From positions 2,046,001-2,110,000 of the forward strand of contig OY782877.1 in assembly GCA_963678445.1 (NCBI GenBank): DNA of 64,000 nt, given 5' to 3'. The notes under the pieces were generated by a model. The model was not told where the DNA came from. It saw nothing but the letters and a program-made list of their open reading frames with translations, and ran no database searches. Shown piece by piece: positions 10,501 to 19,427 of the stretch. Each line of letters opens with the position of its first letter. The stretch's first letter is position 1. Both the position numbers and the translations under genes were made by a program. The stretch comes from G963678445 sp963678445. GTDB lineage: Bacteria; Hydrogenedentota; Hydrogenedentia; Hydrogenedentales; G963678445.

Positions 10501-11008
10501 TCTCTACCGAGAGACGCAGCAATATCATTTCCAGGGTGACCGCTTCGCGATGGGTTAACGCGGTACTGGCTCCACGCAAAAAATCATCGGCATTGTGCGT
10601 TCCCTCGCGCACCAATAACGGGGGATAGAGGCCTACAAACATGGGAGCCGGACGTTCCACCGTTGCGTCATTCGTCTGTTGACGCACCCACTCTATTCCC
10701 TGTTGCGCCACACCCGGATAGGAAACCGCGCAATACGAAGTAGCGACATAGCGTAGAATGTCCGTCAACAGGCCCATGGCCAACACTTCCCCAGCACGGG
10801 CCGGTTGTGTATCCACTTGGGAAAAGTCGCGATGGGCATTTACCCGGTCGGCCAGCAGACGCGCTGCCTGTACCCGCTGCACGCTACGCGTGGCGCTGCG
10901 ATCCAGCGGGAAGTGATCGAAATGATAGCGAAGCCAGGCTTCCTGCGAAACCAGATATCCATAAGGGAAATACTTCGAACGTTCTGCGAATTTTTTAAAA
11001 GTGGCCAT
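7508..11008 (-). CDS. Very large GH13 (alpha-amylase family) enzyme
   Basis: A 1166-residue protein with a central (beta/alpha)8 GH13 domain at roughly residues 320-780. Region I is DMVPNHMG near 411, the nucleophile region is IRFDAAM with Asp near 531, and the acid/base is LLAEAFW with Glu near 596. The region IV position, usually N-H-D, reads NNPDED near 654, so the His is replaced by Pro while an Asp remains. About 320 N-terminal and 380 C-terminal residues match no domain I can name. There is no signal peptide, so it is probably cytoplasmic. It likely acts on alpha-glucans or a maltose-1-phosphate/trehalose-type substrate; the exact reaction cannot be read. It is transcribed with glpQ. 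GAGGTG lies just upstream of the ATG. Confidence 0.85.
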   Translation of the reverse strand: MATFKKFAERSKYFPYGYLVSQEAWLRYHFDHFPLDRSATRSVQRVQAARLLADRVNAHRDFSQVDTQPARAGEVLAMGLLTDILRYVATSYCAVSYPGVAQQGIEWVRQQTNDATVERPAPMFVGLYPPLLVREGTHNADDFLRGASTALTHREAVTLEMILLRLSVENTALKHYRELFDDTALEKACGYCTLIEYLHAFFSTQPPFPDTDQTLDALLRAPMKSSPDSIMGQLDYIRTHWRTLLPMDLLEELELAHGVLKEENAMRGLGPGPLEALRFGIHGEDMGYEEFEAFSVDKDWMPNLVLIAKCVYVWLDQLSKKHERPIHRLDQIPNEELDRLARWGFTGLWLIGLWERSEASRTIKRIMGNPEAAASAYSLYDYDIAADLGGEEAYLDLKQRAEKRGIRLASDMVPNHMGIYSRWVIEHPDWFVQSAHPPFPGYQFTGTNLSSDDRVGLYIEDGYWEHRDAAVVFKRVDHWTGDTRYIYHGNDGTSMPWNDTAQLNFMLPEVREAVAQTILHVARKFSVIRFDAAMTLAKRHYQRLWFPKPGDAGAIPSRAEHGMSKAEFDAAFPKEFWRDVVDRVAQEAPDTLLLAEAFWLMEGYFVRTLGMHRVYNSAFMNMLKMEDNAKYRQTIKNVLEFSPEVLQRFVNFMNNPDEDTAEAQFGKGDKYIGVAALMVTMPGLPMFGHGQIEGFCEKYGMEYRRAYWDETVDEGLVYRHEREIFPLMRKRHLFSGAHQFSFFDFETPEGWVDENVYAYANRSGDEGALMVYNNAYQATRGSLRMSTPSNKGAADQPELHRLTPAEALQLNTSETTYYICRDYRTGLEYLHYARDIAAHGLYFELSGYQYYALLDWREVNDFDCSWGRLHGKLNGAGVPSVQEAYLEMNLASIIEPFCDMMTGKMLAALLKTKPTKKTLTAFRKAMTRFLEAIDERLGTTHDIEQVLQAMEADLARVHAAYTGIAVADTYDALESFLNEPLAKLKIKADKEAFWRVPVAWSVLRHIGAMAAPETDAKATFDEEATSGAWLQEWLLVKQLAKAFHALDNKEWEGQMDARLVRLCIAYAPKLPLLETEPWAPMLARFLHDADTQAFLQVNYFGGVTWFNKERFEQLVHRVYLAYMLRALAGGAADADECMLCLENLRILCDAAEDAQYNLYALIDSLK

Positions 11009-11241
11009 AGCACCTCATTCACCAATGTTCACATTGCGACTAACCCTCAGCCCAAACGCCACCATCCACAATGCTTGTCCCATGCTTCACGTTCCTGATA
11101 CGCCGTTGTAATGAAAAAACATCATACCCTATTCCCCCTTGCAAAGGCTACAGCACCAATGCACATTGTATTCCTCCCTCAGATTCACGCTATACTTTTT
11201 ACAATACGTTTCTCCATTGCGCCAACAGAAGAAATAGAAAA

Positions 11242-11847
11242 ATGAGCCTCCCAAAAGAAGAACGCCCGATTCCTTTTATTACCATCGTATCCGGATTGCC
11301 CCGCAGCGGCACCTCCCTGGTGATGCAGATGCTGTCGGCAGGCGGCATGCCCATACTGTGCGATAATACGAGACCGCCCGACATCCATAACCCCCGCGGC
11401 TACTTCGAATACGCCCCCGTCAGGTCCCTCCAACACGATACCCAGTGGCTGCCCCAGGCCTTCGGGAAAGCCGTTAAAATCATTTCATGGCTCCTGGCAG
11501 AGGTTCCCGACACCTACCCCTGTCGCATCCTCTTTGTGCAACGCGATTTGCAAGACATTCTCGCCTCGCAACGCAAAATGTTGGCAATACGGCCAGACGA
11601 ACACGTCCTGCCCAGAGAATCCGATAACGAACTGGCGATTGCCTACGAAAAACACCTGCAGAACGTGCAAAATCGTCTTGCCCGCCGCCCTAACTGCCAA
11701 ACCCTTTACCTCGCCTATCCCGCTATCCTGCAGGCCCCACATACGGCAACGCAACAGATCGCTTCATTCCTTTCCATAGAATTAGATCAGGAAGCCATGA
11801 GCCGCGTCGTTGACCCTGCCCTTTGCCACAACCACACGGCCAGATAA
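11242..11847 (+). CDS. Sulfotransferase-like P-loop protein
   Basis: The 201-residue protein begins with IVSGLPRSGTSLVMQML, the 5'-phosphosulfate (P-loop-like) motif of PAPS-dependent sulfotransferases. A second element, FVQRDLQDILASQ, fits the 3'-phosphate loop (Arg and Ser). It is short for the family (about 250-300 residues), so the acceptor-binding part may be minimal. The frame is open further upstream to 11071, but residues before MSLPKEER look random, and the P-loop normally lies near the N-terminus, so 11242 is chosen. The ribosome-binding site is weak (AGAAGAAA). A TATACT-like -10 lies at about 11192. The acceptor is unknown. Confidence 0.75.
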   Translation: MSLPKEERPIPFITIVSGLPRSGTSLVMQMLSAGGMPILCDNTRPPDIHNPRGYFEYAPVRSLQHDTQWLPQAFGKAVKIISWLLAEVPDTYPCRILFVQRDLQDILASQRKMLAIRPDEHVLPRESDNELAIAYEKHLQNVQNRLARRPNCQTLYLAYPAILQAPHTATQQIASFLSIELDQEAMSRVVDPALCHNHTAR

Positions 11848-11884
11848 AAAAATCCCCAACTGCCGGCAAAACCGCAATTGGGGA
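11846..11884 (-). terminator. Terminator of the giant beta-helix gene
   Basis: On the minus strand the stem TCCCCAATTGCGG / CCGGCAGTTGGGGA is followed by TTTTTTT. It sits between the convergent sulfotransferase-like gene and the giant gene. The T run is on the minus-strand side only. Confidence 0.85.
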
Positions 11885-11904
11885 CGAAACGCAAAGATCA
11901 CTTT

Positions 11905-14900
11905 TTAATTTTCGACAGAAGGTGCTCCTACGCAGTAGCCTTCGTCAGAGGCCGCGTCATCACATTTATGATAGCCGCCCGCATTGAAAAACTGGATAAT
12001 GCGCAGTAATTCACTCAATTCAATATACCAATCGGCGCCATCCTTATAATCCGCCATATGCGACCGGCAATTCGTATCGCCCGATCTTGGCATATACCCA
12101 TCTTCACTGCTGTCGCCCCCTTGTGCGCAATGGTAGCCGTTGGAGTTGTAAAGCTGGATAACCCTCAATAACTCCGTCAAGCCAAAGCGTCCATCCCCAT
12201 CAGAATCACCATTATGCAGTTGGGGAAGCGACTCATACGCCCCCATATCCACGCCAGCGCCATACGGTCGGAACCCCCCTAAGCAATCCGTCTCCGGCGC
12301 ATCCACATCCGTGCCGGCATCAATACAAGGGGAAGCTTGCTGAAGACGGAAATTACCCGCTTCTACATCCAAAAACGATGGGTCGGCATCTATATTACCG
12401 ATTCCCTCATAGCCGCCCTTAATACATGAATACGTCACCGTCGGGGAAACCTCTCCCTCATAAAAAATCTCGGCCCCAGCATCGACATCAGCGGCCCAGA
12501 AGATACAATTCGTCACCGTGGCACCACCATAAGCACCGTCCTCCAAAGCATTACCATTAAGCAAAGCGGTATTCCTTATAAAGGTGCAATTCATCAGAAC
12601 TGGTGAAGACTGCAAATGATCCTTAATTGCGCCACCGCAAGCATTTGCTGTGTTTTGACTAAAAACGCAGTTTTCCAATATTGGAGAGGACATCATATTG
12701 AAGATTCCGCCTCCTCCATTGCATTCATCGTCCGCAGTACCAACGGCGCTGTTCTGCATAAACATACAGCTTGCCAAAATTGGCACGGCCCCACGAGCAT
12801 TATACATCCCCCCTCCTTGAGGTGCTGTATTTTCACTAAATCGACAATTTTTCAAAACTGGTGAGGCCGCGTCACCAAACATGCCCCCCCCTCTGTATTC
12901 CCCTACGTTTTTCTCAAACAAACATTCCGTTAATTCTGGATTAGCTGAGGAACTGTTGGCCATTGCCCCTCCCACATTCGCCGTGTTTTCACTGAAGACA
13001 CAGCCCTTTAATACGGGCGAAGCACTTGAATTGGACATCCCTCCGCCAGAGCTTGCATTATTTTGCTCAAACCGACACTTATTCAGAAGCGGGGTGCCCC
13101 CGTTAGAAGTATACATCCCGCCACCATTTGTAGCGGCTGAATTGTGTCTGAAAATGCAGTTGCTTACTGTTGGTGAAGAAGCCGTATTACACATTCCAGC
13201 GCCCAAATTGGCATATCCTTTTACCACAAAAAAACCATCAAGGGTGGCGTTCGTTGCTCCCAAAATGCATCGTTTGCTTTTTTCGCCATCAATAAAGGTT
13301 TCATTCTTCATCCAATCCCGATGGGAACGCCTGGTTTCCCTTCCTGAAAATCCACCATAAAGCGAAATATGCTCTGCCATCCTCACAACCTGCTCCGCCT
13401 CTTCCGTATAGACCCCAGCTGCCACCCAAATTTCGATCGGAGCATTTTGCGATACGCCTGCAGAGACAGCGGTATCGATAGCTTGCTGTATGCTCGGGAA
13501 TGCATATTTCCACATGTGTCCTGTAGGCGAATCCGTATTATTAGCGGCATCTACATACAGAACTTTTCCGATAACGATCACCGTACGTGTTACTTGGACC
13601 GCAGCATTACCGACGCTATCCGTCACATCGTAGGTAATCACATACCTCCCCGGCGGTGTGGCCGCATTTATCACAGCACCACCAACCACAACATCCTCGG
13701 TAAGATCGCCATCGTGCGCATCAAACGCAGAGTATCCCGGTTCGATATAAGCATCACCTTGCCGAAGGCCAAGAGACACAGCCCCCGTCAGCTCAATAAC
13801 AGGCGGCATGGTGTCACGGACAATCACCATGCGCGTTACCTGAATCGCAGCATTACCGGCACTATCCGTCACATTGTAGGTGATTAGGTATCTGCCCACC
13901 GGCGTATTTTCATTCACCACAGCGCCACCAACTACGACACTCTCGGTGAGATCGCCGTCGCAGATATCAAATGCAGAATACCCCGGCTCGACATACGCCT
14001 CCCCCACAGGAACTATCACCGATGCGTCCCCCTGAAGTGTTATAACGGGCGGCAACGTATCACGTACAATCACCGTGCGCGTCTTTGGGATGGCGGCGTT
14101 TCCTTCGGCATCCGTGGCGTTGAAGGTCACGGTATAAACACCAGCCATATTGGGGCGCACATCAGCGGTGTTAATTATCACGCTATTCAAAGAAGAGTCA
14201 CAGGTATCCAGCACCGTTGCCCCGGGATCGATATACCGTTCGCTTGAATCTATAATGAATGGATTCTCCCCTTGCAGCGTGATCTCCGGCGGTGTTGTAT
14301 CTACAACCGTAACTGTACGGACAACCTGTTGCGCCTTATTGCCGCTGCTATCCTCCACGTTATAGCGAAGCGTGTAGACGCCAGGCGTAGTAATGTTGTC
14401 CTCTTCCCATCCAGTGAAAACAACTTGGCCCGTCAAATCACCGTCCACGTTGTCTTGAGCGATAAAGCCCGGCGGGGTCCAACTTGCTCCGCACTCGAGC
14501 GTTATCAAAGTCGCACCCAAAAGGGTAATTACAGGTGGTGTAGAATCCACGCCTTCCAGGCGGTACTCATACGCACCCATATCCACCCCGTTACCCCACG
14601 GACGCGCATTGCCCAGAATATCTTCCGTCGGCGCGTCCGTACTGTTGGCCGTGTCAACGCAAGGGGAAGCGGCGCTAAGACGTAGATTTCCGCTGCTCGC
14701 ATTCACGAAAAGCGGAGCCAGCGCAATATTTCCCTCGCCGTCATTACCGCCTTCGATGCAGGAATACGTTACCGTAGGCGAAGACTCACAATTGTATATC
14801 CCCTCTTCCGAATTCCCCCAGACAATACAATTTTTCAGCCTCGGTGAAGAGTCGGCATTGAAGAGCGCTCCGCCCTTATTCTCGCGATACATACAGGACG

Positions 14901-17442
14901 AGTCACCCATTGATATTAAAGCGCTAACCCCGCCGATACTTTCCCCTGTAGCGTCTGCCGAATTCGCCACGAACGTGCAATTTGTCAACACCGGCTCCGA
15001 CTCCTGATTGCATATTGCCCCGCCATTAAACGCGTTGTTCTGGAAAAACACGCAATTTATCAACACCGGCGAAGCACTTTGATTATACATTCCACCGCCG
15101 AAGCCCCGGCTTCCCTCCGCCAGATTCTTTGAAAAGGTGCAGTTGCGTATCGTGGGAGAGGATTTGTAATTCAACATCCCCGCGCCAATATAGGGCTGAT
15201 AGCCCCGCATAATAATAAAGCCATCAAGCGTGGCGTTGTTCGCACCACGAACGCCTCGACGCGTATCTTCTCCGTCGATAATCGTGGCGTTAATCTCCCA
15301 TGCCCGCTGGCTGCGGCTGGATTCCTGCCCGGAAAATCCGCCGTAGAGGTGGGTGTTGGGATGCAAAGTCACCACCGTATCGCCCGTCGACCTGTAGGCC
15401 CCTTTCGCCACCCAAATTTCCCCGCCGCCACAGATATAAGCGCGGTTGATCGCCGATTGAATATCCGGATAGGCCGTAGCCCAGGATTTGCCATCCGGTT
15501 CAGACGCTATCGATGCTGCATCGACATACCAAATCCGATACGAAAACCAGGCGTCAAAATCATTCGCCCCATTACTATCCGAATCCGCTCGATTCGGATT
15601 CGTACCGGAATACAACTCCTCAAAAACATTCGGCAGACCTTCCCCATCGGAATCCAGACACTCCGTCGTACTGTTTTCAGACACGCCCATATCAACCCCA
15701 CCGCCTTGCGGACGTGTAACCCCACGCATATCCGTCGCTGGCGCATCCGAAGCTGTCCCGCTATTCAAACACGGCGAAGAAAGATGAAGACGAAAATCAC
15801 CCTCCAGGAAATTCCAGAACATAGGATCGGCATCGATATTGCCAACCCCATCATAGCCCCCGGCAATGCATGAAAAAGTCGCGGTTACGGAAGAATAATA
15901 ATGTTTCCGTATTGAGCTGTCCAGATTTCCCCATACGATACTGTTCGTCAGATTTGTTGAAGAGTCATAACAAAAAACGCCACCAAGCAAGTTTCCATAC
16001 ACCACACAATTCATCAGCTCTGGCGAAGCGGAATACCAGTTTTCCACCCCAAAAAAACCACTGTCTGCAAGGATACAGTTTTCCAACCTGGGTGCAGAGC
16101 TCTCTTCATTACAGACCCCGCTGCCTGCATTCGCTTCAAAACGGCACCCACTCAATATAGGTGAAGATTCTTTATTGTGCATCCCGCCGCCAAAACAGGA
16201 ATCACCGATCCCCGAATTCTGGCTGAAGACACAATTGGTCACCACCGGCGAAGAAGAAGCATTGTACATCCCCCCACCCTGAGCCTTGTACGTATTTTCC
16301 AGTGTATTCTGGCTAAAAACGCAATCCGTAACAATTGGCGAAGAATTAGCGTTATACATCCCCCCGCCCATCGCCACAGCTTTCTCTGCAGTATCGTTAC
16401 GCACGACCGAATTTCGAATAAATGTGCAGCGTTCTACCGTGGGAGAAGAAGCCGCGTTATACATTCCGCCCCCTTTGAAATCACGAAAAGCATCTACGGT
16501 ATTTTCCGTAAAGGTGCAATCCTGTATTTTGGCGGAAGAACCGTCTTCATTATACATTCCAGCAGCAGCAGAATTTGCCGAATTCCGAATAAATTCGCAA
16601 TTAGTCACTAACGGGGAAGCACTGGAATTGTACATTCCGCCACCATAATTCGCGCCATTTTCAGTGAACACACAGTCGCTCACTGTCGGAGAAGCGCCGC
16701 GGTAATTAAACATCCCGGCGCCACCACCCATAAGAGCATCATTTTGCCTGAAAGAACACTTTAAAACTGTTGGCGAGGCATCATTTGTATTCAGTATTCC
16801 GGCGCCAGCAATCATGGAAATATTCTTTTCAAAAATGCAGTTTGCCACGCATGGCGAAACGCCATCATTGTGCATGCCACCACCACTAAACGACTCGAAA
16901 TCATTACCCATGTCGCCGTGTCCATGGGTAACAAAAAAACCATCCAAGGTGGCGTTATCCGCCCCTTTCACACAAGAAAGCCACTTACTACGATCGGTAC
17001 CGCCATCAATCGTGGTTGTATTGTCAGCGACACAACGTTGCTCTCGCTGCGTTTCTTGTCCGGCAAAGCCACCATAAAGGTGAACGTGCTCCGCCATAGC
17101 CACCACACATTCCGCCATACTGCTTCCGTCCGCGGCAAGGATTTCACCGCCAACGCCCGTATAGGTGCCGGCAGCGACCCAAACTTCGGCAGGGCTATTT
17201 TCAGAAGCACCTGCAGCAACGGCGGCGTTGATCGCCATCTGAATACTGGAAAAGGCCGTTTCCCAGGATCTCCCATCGGATGTGACAACACTACCCTGGG
17301 CCGCATCGACATACCAAACCCTAACATCGTCACTAGCCCGAACGGGCACACTTATACACAGGGCGATCAAAAAGGGGAAAAGGCCTTTGCGCAAAATCCC
17401 TGTGGTTTTCGTACGCCATATGTTTATCAAAATAGACAGCAT
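11905..17442 (-). CDS. Giant exported protein: three beta-helix modules, four Ig-like repeats, EF-hand-like C-terminus
   Basis: About 1845 residues. The start at 17442 has GGAAGGA seven bases upstream; an ATG 102 bases further upstream lacks such a site. A signal peptide ends near VRAS. Three modules each begin with the same cap: YVDAA, SWETAFSSIQ-like, and EVWVAAGTY-like segments. Each continues with many copies of NC-x-F-x-x-N and GGGMYN, resembling the FxxN/GGAI repeats of chlamydial polymorphic membrane proteins. Module 1 and module 2 are joined by a Ca-binding, thrombospondin-3-like linker (DSDGEGLPNVFEELYSGTNP). Four DUF5011-like Ig repeats (about 13570-14550) separate module 2 from module 3. 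The C-terminus (11908-12225) holds a canonical EF-hand loop DSDGDGRFGLTE and a degenerate partner, each followed by ELLRxIQ. It is probably a surface adhesin or glycan-binding protein; no enzyme activity is evident. Confidence 0.88.
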   Translation of the reverse strand: MLSILINIWRTKTTGILRKGLFPFLIALCISVPVRASDDVRVWYVDAAQGSVVTSDGRSWETAFSSIQMAINAAVAAGASENSPAEVWVAAGTYTGVGGEILAADGSSMAECVVAMAEHVHLYGGFAGQETQREQRCVADNTTTIDGGTDRSKWLSCVKGADNATLDGFFVTHGHGDMGNDFESFSGGGMHNDGVSPCVANCIFEKNISMIAGAGILNTNDASPTVLKCSFRQNDALMGGGAGMFNYRGASPTVSDCVFTENGANYGGGMYNSSASPLVTNCEFIRNSANSAAAGMYNEDGSSAKIQDCTFTENTVDAFRDFKGGGMYNAASSPTVERCTFIRNSVVRNDTAEKAVAMGGGMYNANSSPIVTDCVFSQNTLENTYKAQGGGMYNASSSPVVTNCVFSQNSGIGDSCFGGGMHNKESSPILSGCRFEANAGSGVCNEESSAPRLENCILADSGFFGVENWYSASPELMNCVVYGNLLGGVFCYDSSTNLTNSIVWGNLDSSIRKHYYSSVTATFSCIAGGYDGVGNIDADPMFWNFLEGDFRLHLSSPCLNSGTASDAPATDMRGVTRPQGGGVDMGVSENSTTECLDSDGEGLPNVFEELYSGTNPNRADSDSNGANDFDAWFSYRIWYVDAASIASEPDGKSWATAYPDIQSAINRAYICGGGEIWVAKGAYRSTGDTVVTLHPNTHLYGGFSGQESSRSQRAWEINATIIDGEDTRRGVRGANNATLDGFIIMRGYQPYIGAGMLNYKSSPTIRNCTFSKNLAEGSRGFGGGMYNQSASPVLINCVFFQNNAFNGGAICNQESEPVLTNCTFVANSADATGESIGGVSALISMGDSSCMYRENKGGALFNADSSPRLKNCIVWGNSEEGIYNCESSPTVTYSCIEGGNDGEGNIALAPLFVNASSGNLRLSAASPCVDTANSTDAPTEDILGNARPWGNGVDMGAYEYRLEGVDSTPPVITLLGATLITLECGASWTPPGFIAQDNVDGDLTGQVVFTGWEEDNITTPGVYTLRYNVEDSSGNKAQQVVRTVTVVDTTPPEITLQGENPFIIDSSERYIDPGATVLDTCDSSLNSVIINTADVRPNMAGVYTVTFNATDAEGNAAIPKTRTVIVRDTLPPVITLQGDASVIVPVGEAYVEPGYSAFDICDGDLTESVVVGGAVVNENTPVGRYLITYNVTDSAGNAAIQVTRMVIVRDTMPPVIELTGAVSLGLRQGDAYIEPGYSAFDAHDGDLTEDVVVGGAVINAATPPGRYVITYDVTDSVGNAAVQVTRTVIVIGKVLYVDAANNTDSPTGHMWKYAFPSIQQAIDTAVSAGVSQNAPIEIWVAAGVYTEEAEQVVRMAEHISLYGGFSGRETRRSHRDWMKNETFIDGEKSKRCILGATNATLDGFFVVKGYANLGAGMCNTASSPTVSNCIFRHNSAATNGGGMYTSNGGTPLLNKCRFEQNNASSGGGMSNSSASPVLKGCVFSENTANVGGAMANSSSANPELTECLFEKNVGEYRGGGMFGDAASPVLKNCRFSENTAPQGGGMYNARGAVPILASCMFMQNSAVGTADDECNGGGGIFNMMSSPILENCVFSQNTANACGGAIKDHLQSSPVLMNCTFIRNTALLNGNALEDGAYGGATVTNCIFWAADVDAGAEIFYEGEVSPTVTYSCIKGGYEGIGNIDADPSFLDVEAGNFRLQQASPCIDAGTDVDAPETDCLGGFRPYGAGVDMGAYESLPQLHNGDSDGDGRFGLTELLRVIQLYNSNGYHCAQGGDSSEDGYMPRSGDTNCRSHMADYKDGADWYIELSELLRIIQFFNAGGYHKCDDAASDEGYCVGAPSVEN

Positions 17443-17578
17443 GTTACTTCCTTCCAAATGTGCAACAGCACAACCCAAGGTCCAGTAGTACACGAAAGAA
17501 ATCAGCCTTTTTCTTTGCGTACTTTCCATATAGATAGCAGGCAACCCAAGATCTACGAAAGCATATCAAGAAACTATA

Positions 17579-17606
17579 CACTAAACAGCAAGCGGAAAAA
17601 TGTCAA
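17579..17606 (-). promoter_or_regulatory. Candidate promoter of the giant beta-helix gene
   Basis: A perfect -35 hexamer TTGACA (17606-17601) is present. The -10 is unclear: TAGTGT lies at 17-base spacing and a better TATAGT at 22-base spacing. The gap 17443-17925 between the divergent genes otherwise shows only AT-rich sequence and the plus-strand promoter listed separately. Confidence 0.35.
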
Positions 17607-17671
17607 GAATAAACCTGCTGCACCAATTTTTCGGCAGAGGGATGTGCTTATGGGAGGAAGGCTAGAAAAAT

Positions 17672-17700
17672 TTGACTATATGTAATAAAGAGCATACACT
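17672..17700 (+). promoter_or_regulatory. Candidate promoter of the Gfo/Idh/MocA gene
   Basis: TTGACT, a 17-base spacer and TACACT lie about 225 bases upstream of the oxidoreductase start codon. Confidence 0.45.
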
Positions 17701-17925
17701 TGCTCGGTTGGTATAAAATATTTTTTTAATCACATAATTGTTTTGATGCGTCTTTCTGTCTAATAAAAATCAGGCAATCGCCGGGACATAGACAGCAGAT
17801 TTGCGTTCCATGGATGATCAGGAAACGGCGTATCCATTGCCGCGCTCTTTCGTCTTTACAGCGCCACACCAGAGATGCATCGACCAAACCAGGCGAAATA
17901 TCGCTACTGTAGGAGTATGATCATC

Positions 17926-19317
17926 ATGGCTAACTTCGATCTGACCCGACGCGCCTTTTTGGCGTCGGCAACCACTTCGATGGCGCTTGTCGGGGCCAAC
18001 GCCGCTCCCAATACGGCCAAAGTGGTGCCGGGCAAAGTTTCTCCCAATGAAAAACTCAATGTGGCCGCTATTGGTGCAGGCGGCAAAGGCGGCGGCGACA
18101 TCTACGCATGTCGTCGGGAAAACATTGTCGCGCTGTGCGACGTTGATGCTAAACGTGCCGAGAAAGCGTTTAGCCATTTTCGCAAAGCGAAAAAGTATCT
18201 TGACTACCGCAACATGCTCGAAGAGATGCCGGAAATCGACGCCCTTACGATTTCGACACCTGATCACACCCATGCGCCTGCAGCGTACATGGCCATGAAA
18301 ATGGGCAAACATGTATACGTACAGAAACCGCTGACCCACACGGTGGCTGAAGCGCGTTTGCTGGCCAATACGGCTAAGGAAATGGACGTGGTTACTCAGA
18401 TGGGTAACCAGGGACACTGTGGTAACGGCGTGCGCGACCTCTGCGAAATGATCTGGACCGGTGCTATCGGTAATGTGCGCGAAGCCCATGTATGGACCCA
18501 CCGTCCGGTCTGGGCCAACCAGGGTCGTCCCGATCCGCTCGAGCCGCAAGTGACGCCCGAACACCTTGACTGGGACCGCTGGATCGGTAGCGCCCCAATG
18601 CGCCCATATAACCGCGGCTACGCTCCCCACGACTGGCGCGCGTGGATGGATTTCGGCGGTGGTGCACTGGGCGACATGGCCTGCCATATTATGGACCCGA
18701 TCTATATGTCGCTGAAATTGGTGGAAGCTAAAGACTACACCGTGGAAGTAGTCGAACAACGTGGCAGCAACGACCAGACCTTCCCGCTGACCTCCACGAT
18801 TAAATACTCCTTCCCAGCACGCGGCGATATGCCCTCGGTGGATGTGTACTGGTACGATGGACACTGGACCGATGAAAAGACGGGCAAAGAGATTTACAAC
18901 CAGCCTGCCCGCCCCGAAGGCGTACCGGAAGATCAGGAATTGGGCGATAGCAACATGAACGGTTCCTACATGATCGGCGACAAAGGCATCATTACCCAGG
19001 GCGAATACGGTGGCCGTGCGCGCCTGCTGCCCGATGAAAAAATGGTGGACTACAAGAAACCCGAACCTTGGCTGGAACGTATTCCGGAAGAGAACCCCTA
19101 CCTGAACTGGCTCGACGCCATTAAGGCGGGCAAAAAATCCGCTTCCGACTTCAGCTATTCCGGTCCCTTTACCGAGATGGTGCAGTTCGGCAACCTGGTT
19201 GTCAAATCCGGCAAAAAGCTGAAATGGGACAACGTCAAAGGCGTCGTCACCAACGTGCCCAACCCCGCCGAAATCGTCAGCAAAGAATACCGCAAAGGCT
19301 GGGAGCTGCCCGTATAA
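17926..19317 (+). CDS. Tat-exported Gfo/Idh/MocA family oxidoreductase
   Basis: A 463-residue NAD(P)-dependent sugar or inositol oxidoreductase-like protein. The N-terminus carries a twin-arginine signal (LTRRAFLASA). It is followed by the Rossmann motif AAIGAGGKGGGD, the TPDHTHA segment and VYVQKPLTHT. That last motif is usually E-K-P; here Gln replaces Glu, as in some exported members of this family. The start at 17926 is ten bases after AGGAG; an ATG nine bases earlier is too close to that site. Its own terminator follows. It probably oxidises or isomerises a sugar derivative outside the cytoplasmic membrane with a pre-bound cofactor; the substrate is unknown. Confidence 0.9.
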   Translation: MANFDLTRRAFLASATTSMALVGANAAPNTAKVVPGKVSPNEKLNVAAIGAGGKGGGDIYACRRENIVALCDVDAKRAEKAFSHFRKAKKYLDYRNMLEEMPEIDALTISTPDHTHAPAAYMAMKMGKHVYVQKPLTHTVAEARLLANTAKEMDVVTQMGNQGHCGNGVRDLCEMIWTGAIGNVREAHVWTHRPVWANQGRPDPLEPQVTPEHLDWDRWIGSAPMRPYNRGYAPHDWRAWMDFGGGALGDMACHIMDPIYMSLKLVEAKDYTVEVVEQRGSNDQTFPLTSTIKYSFPARGDMPSVDVYWYDGHWTDEKTGKEIYNQPARPEGVPEDQELGDSNMNGSYMIGDKGIITQGEYGGRARLLPDEKMVDYKKPEPWLERIPEENPYLNWLDAIKAGKKSASDFSYSGPFTEMVQFGNLVVKSGKKLKWDNVKGVVTNVPNPAEIVSKEYRKGWELPV

Positions 19318-19353
19318 CAAACGGCCCCAATACTTAACCTTATCCGGTTATAC

Positions 19354-19396
19354 AACGCCCACGATCAAGCTCTTGATCGTGGGCGTTTTCCTTTTT
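19354..19396 (+). terminator. Rho-independent terminator
   Basis: A near-perfect stem (AACGCCCACGATCAAG / CTTGATCGTGGGCGTT) is followed by a T-rich run. It ends the oxidoreductase transcript. Confidence 0.92.
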
Positions 19397-19427
19397 TTGA
19401 ATACAGACCTTATTTCAACCTACAAAA

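Noticed and set aside
17818..19320. 500-codon antisense frame opposite the Gfo/Idh/MocA gene
   Set aside because: The plus-strand gene has a full family match; the antisense frame has none and follows from codon bias.
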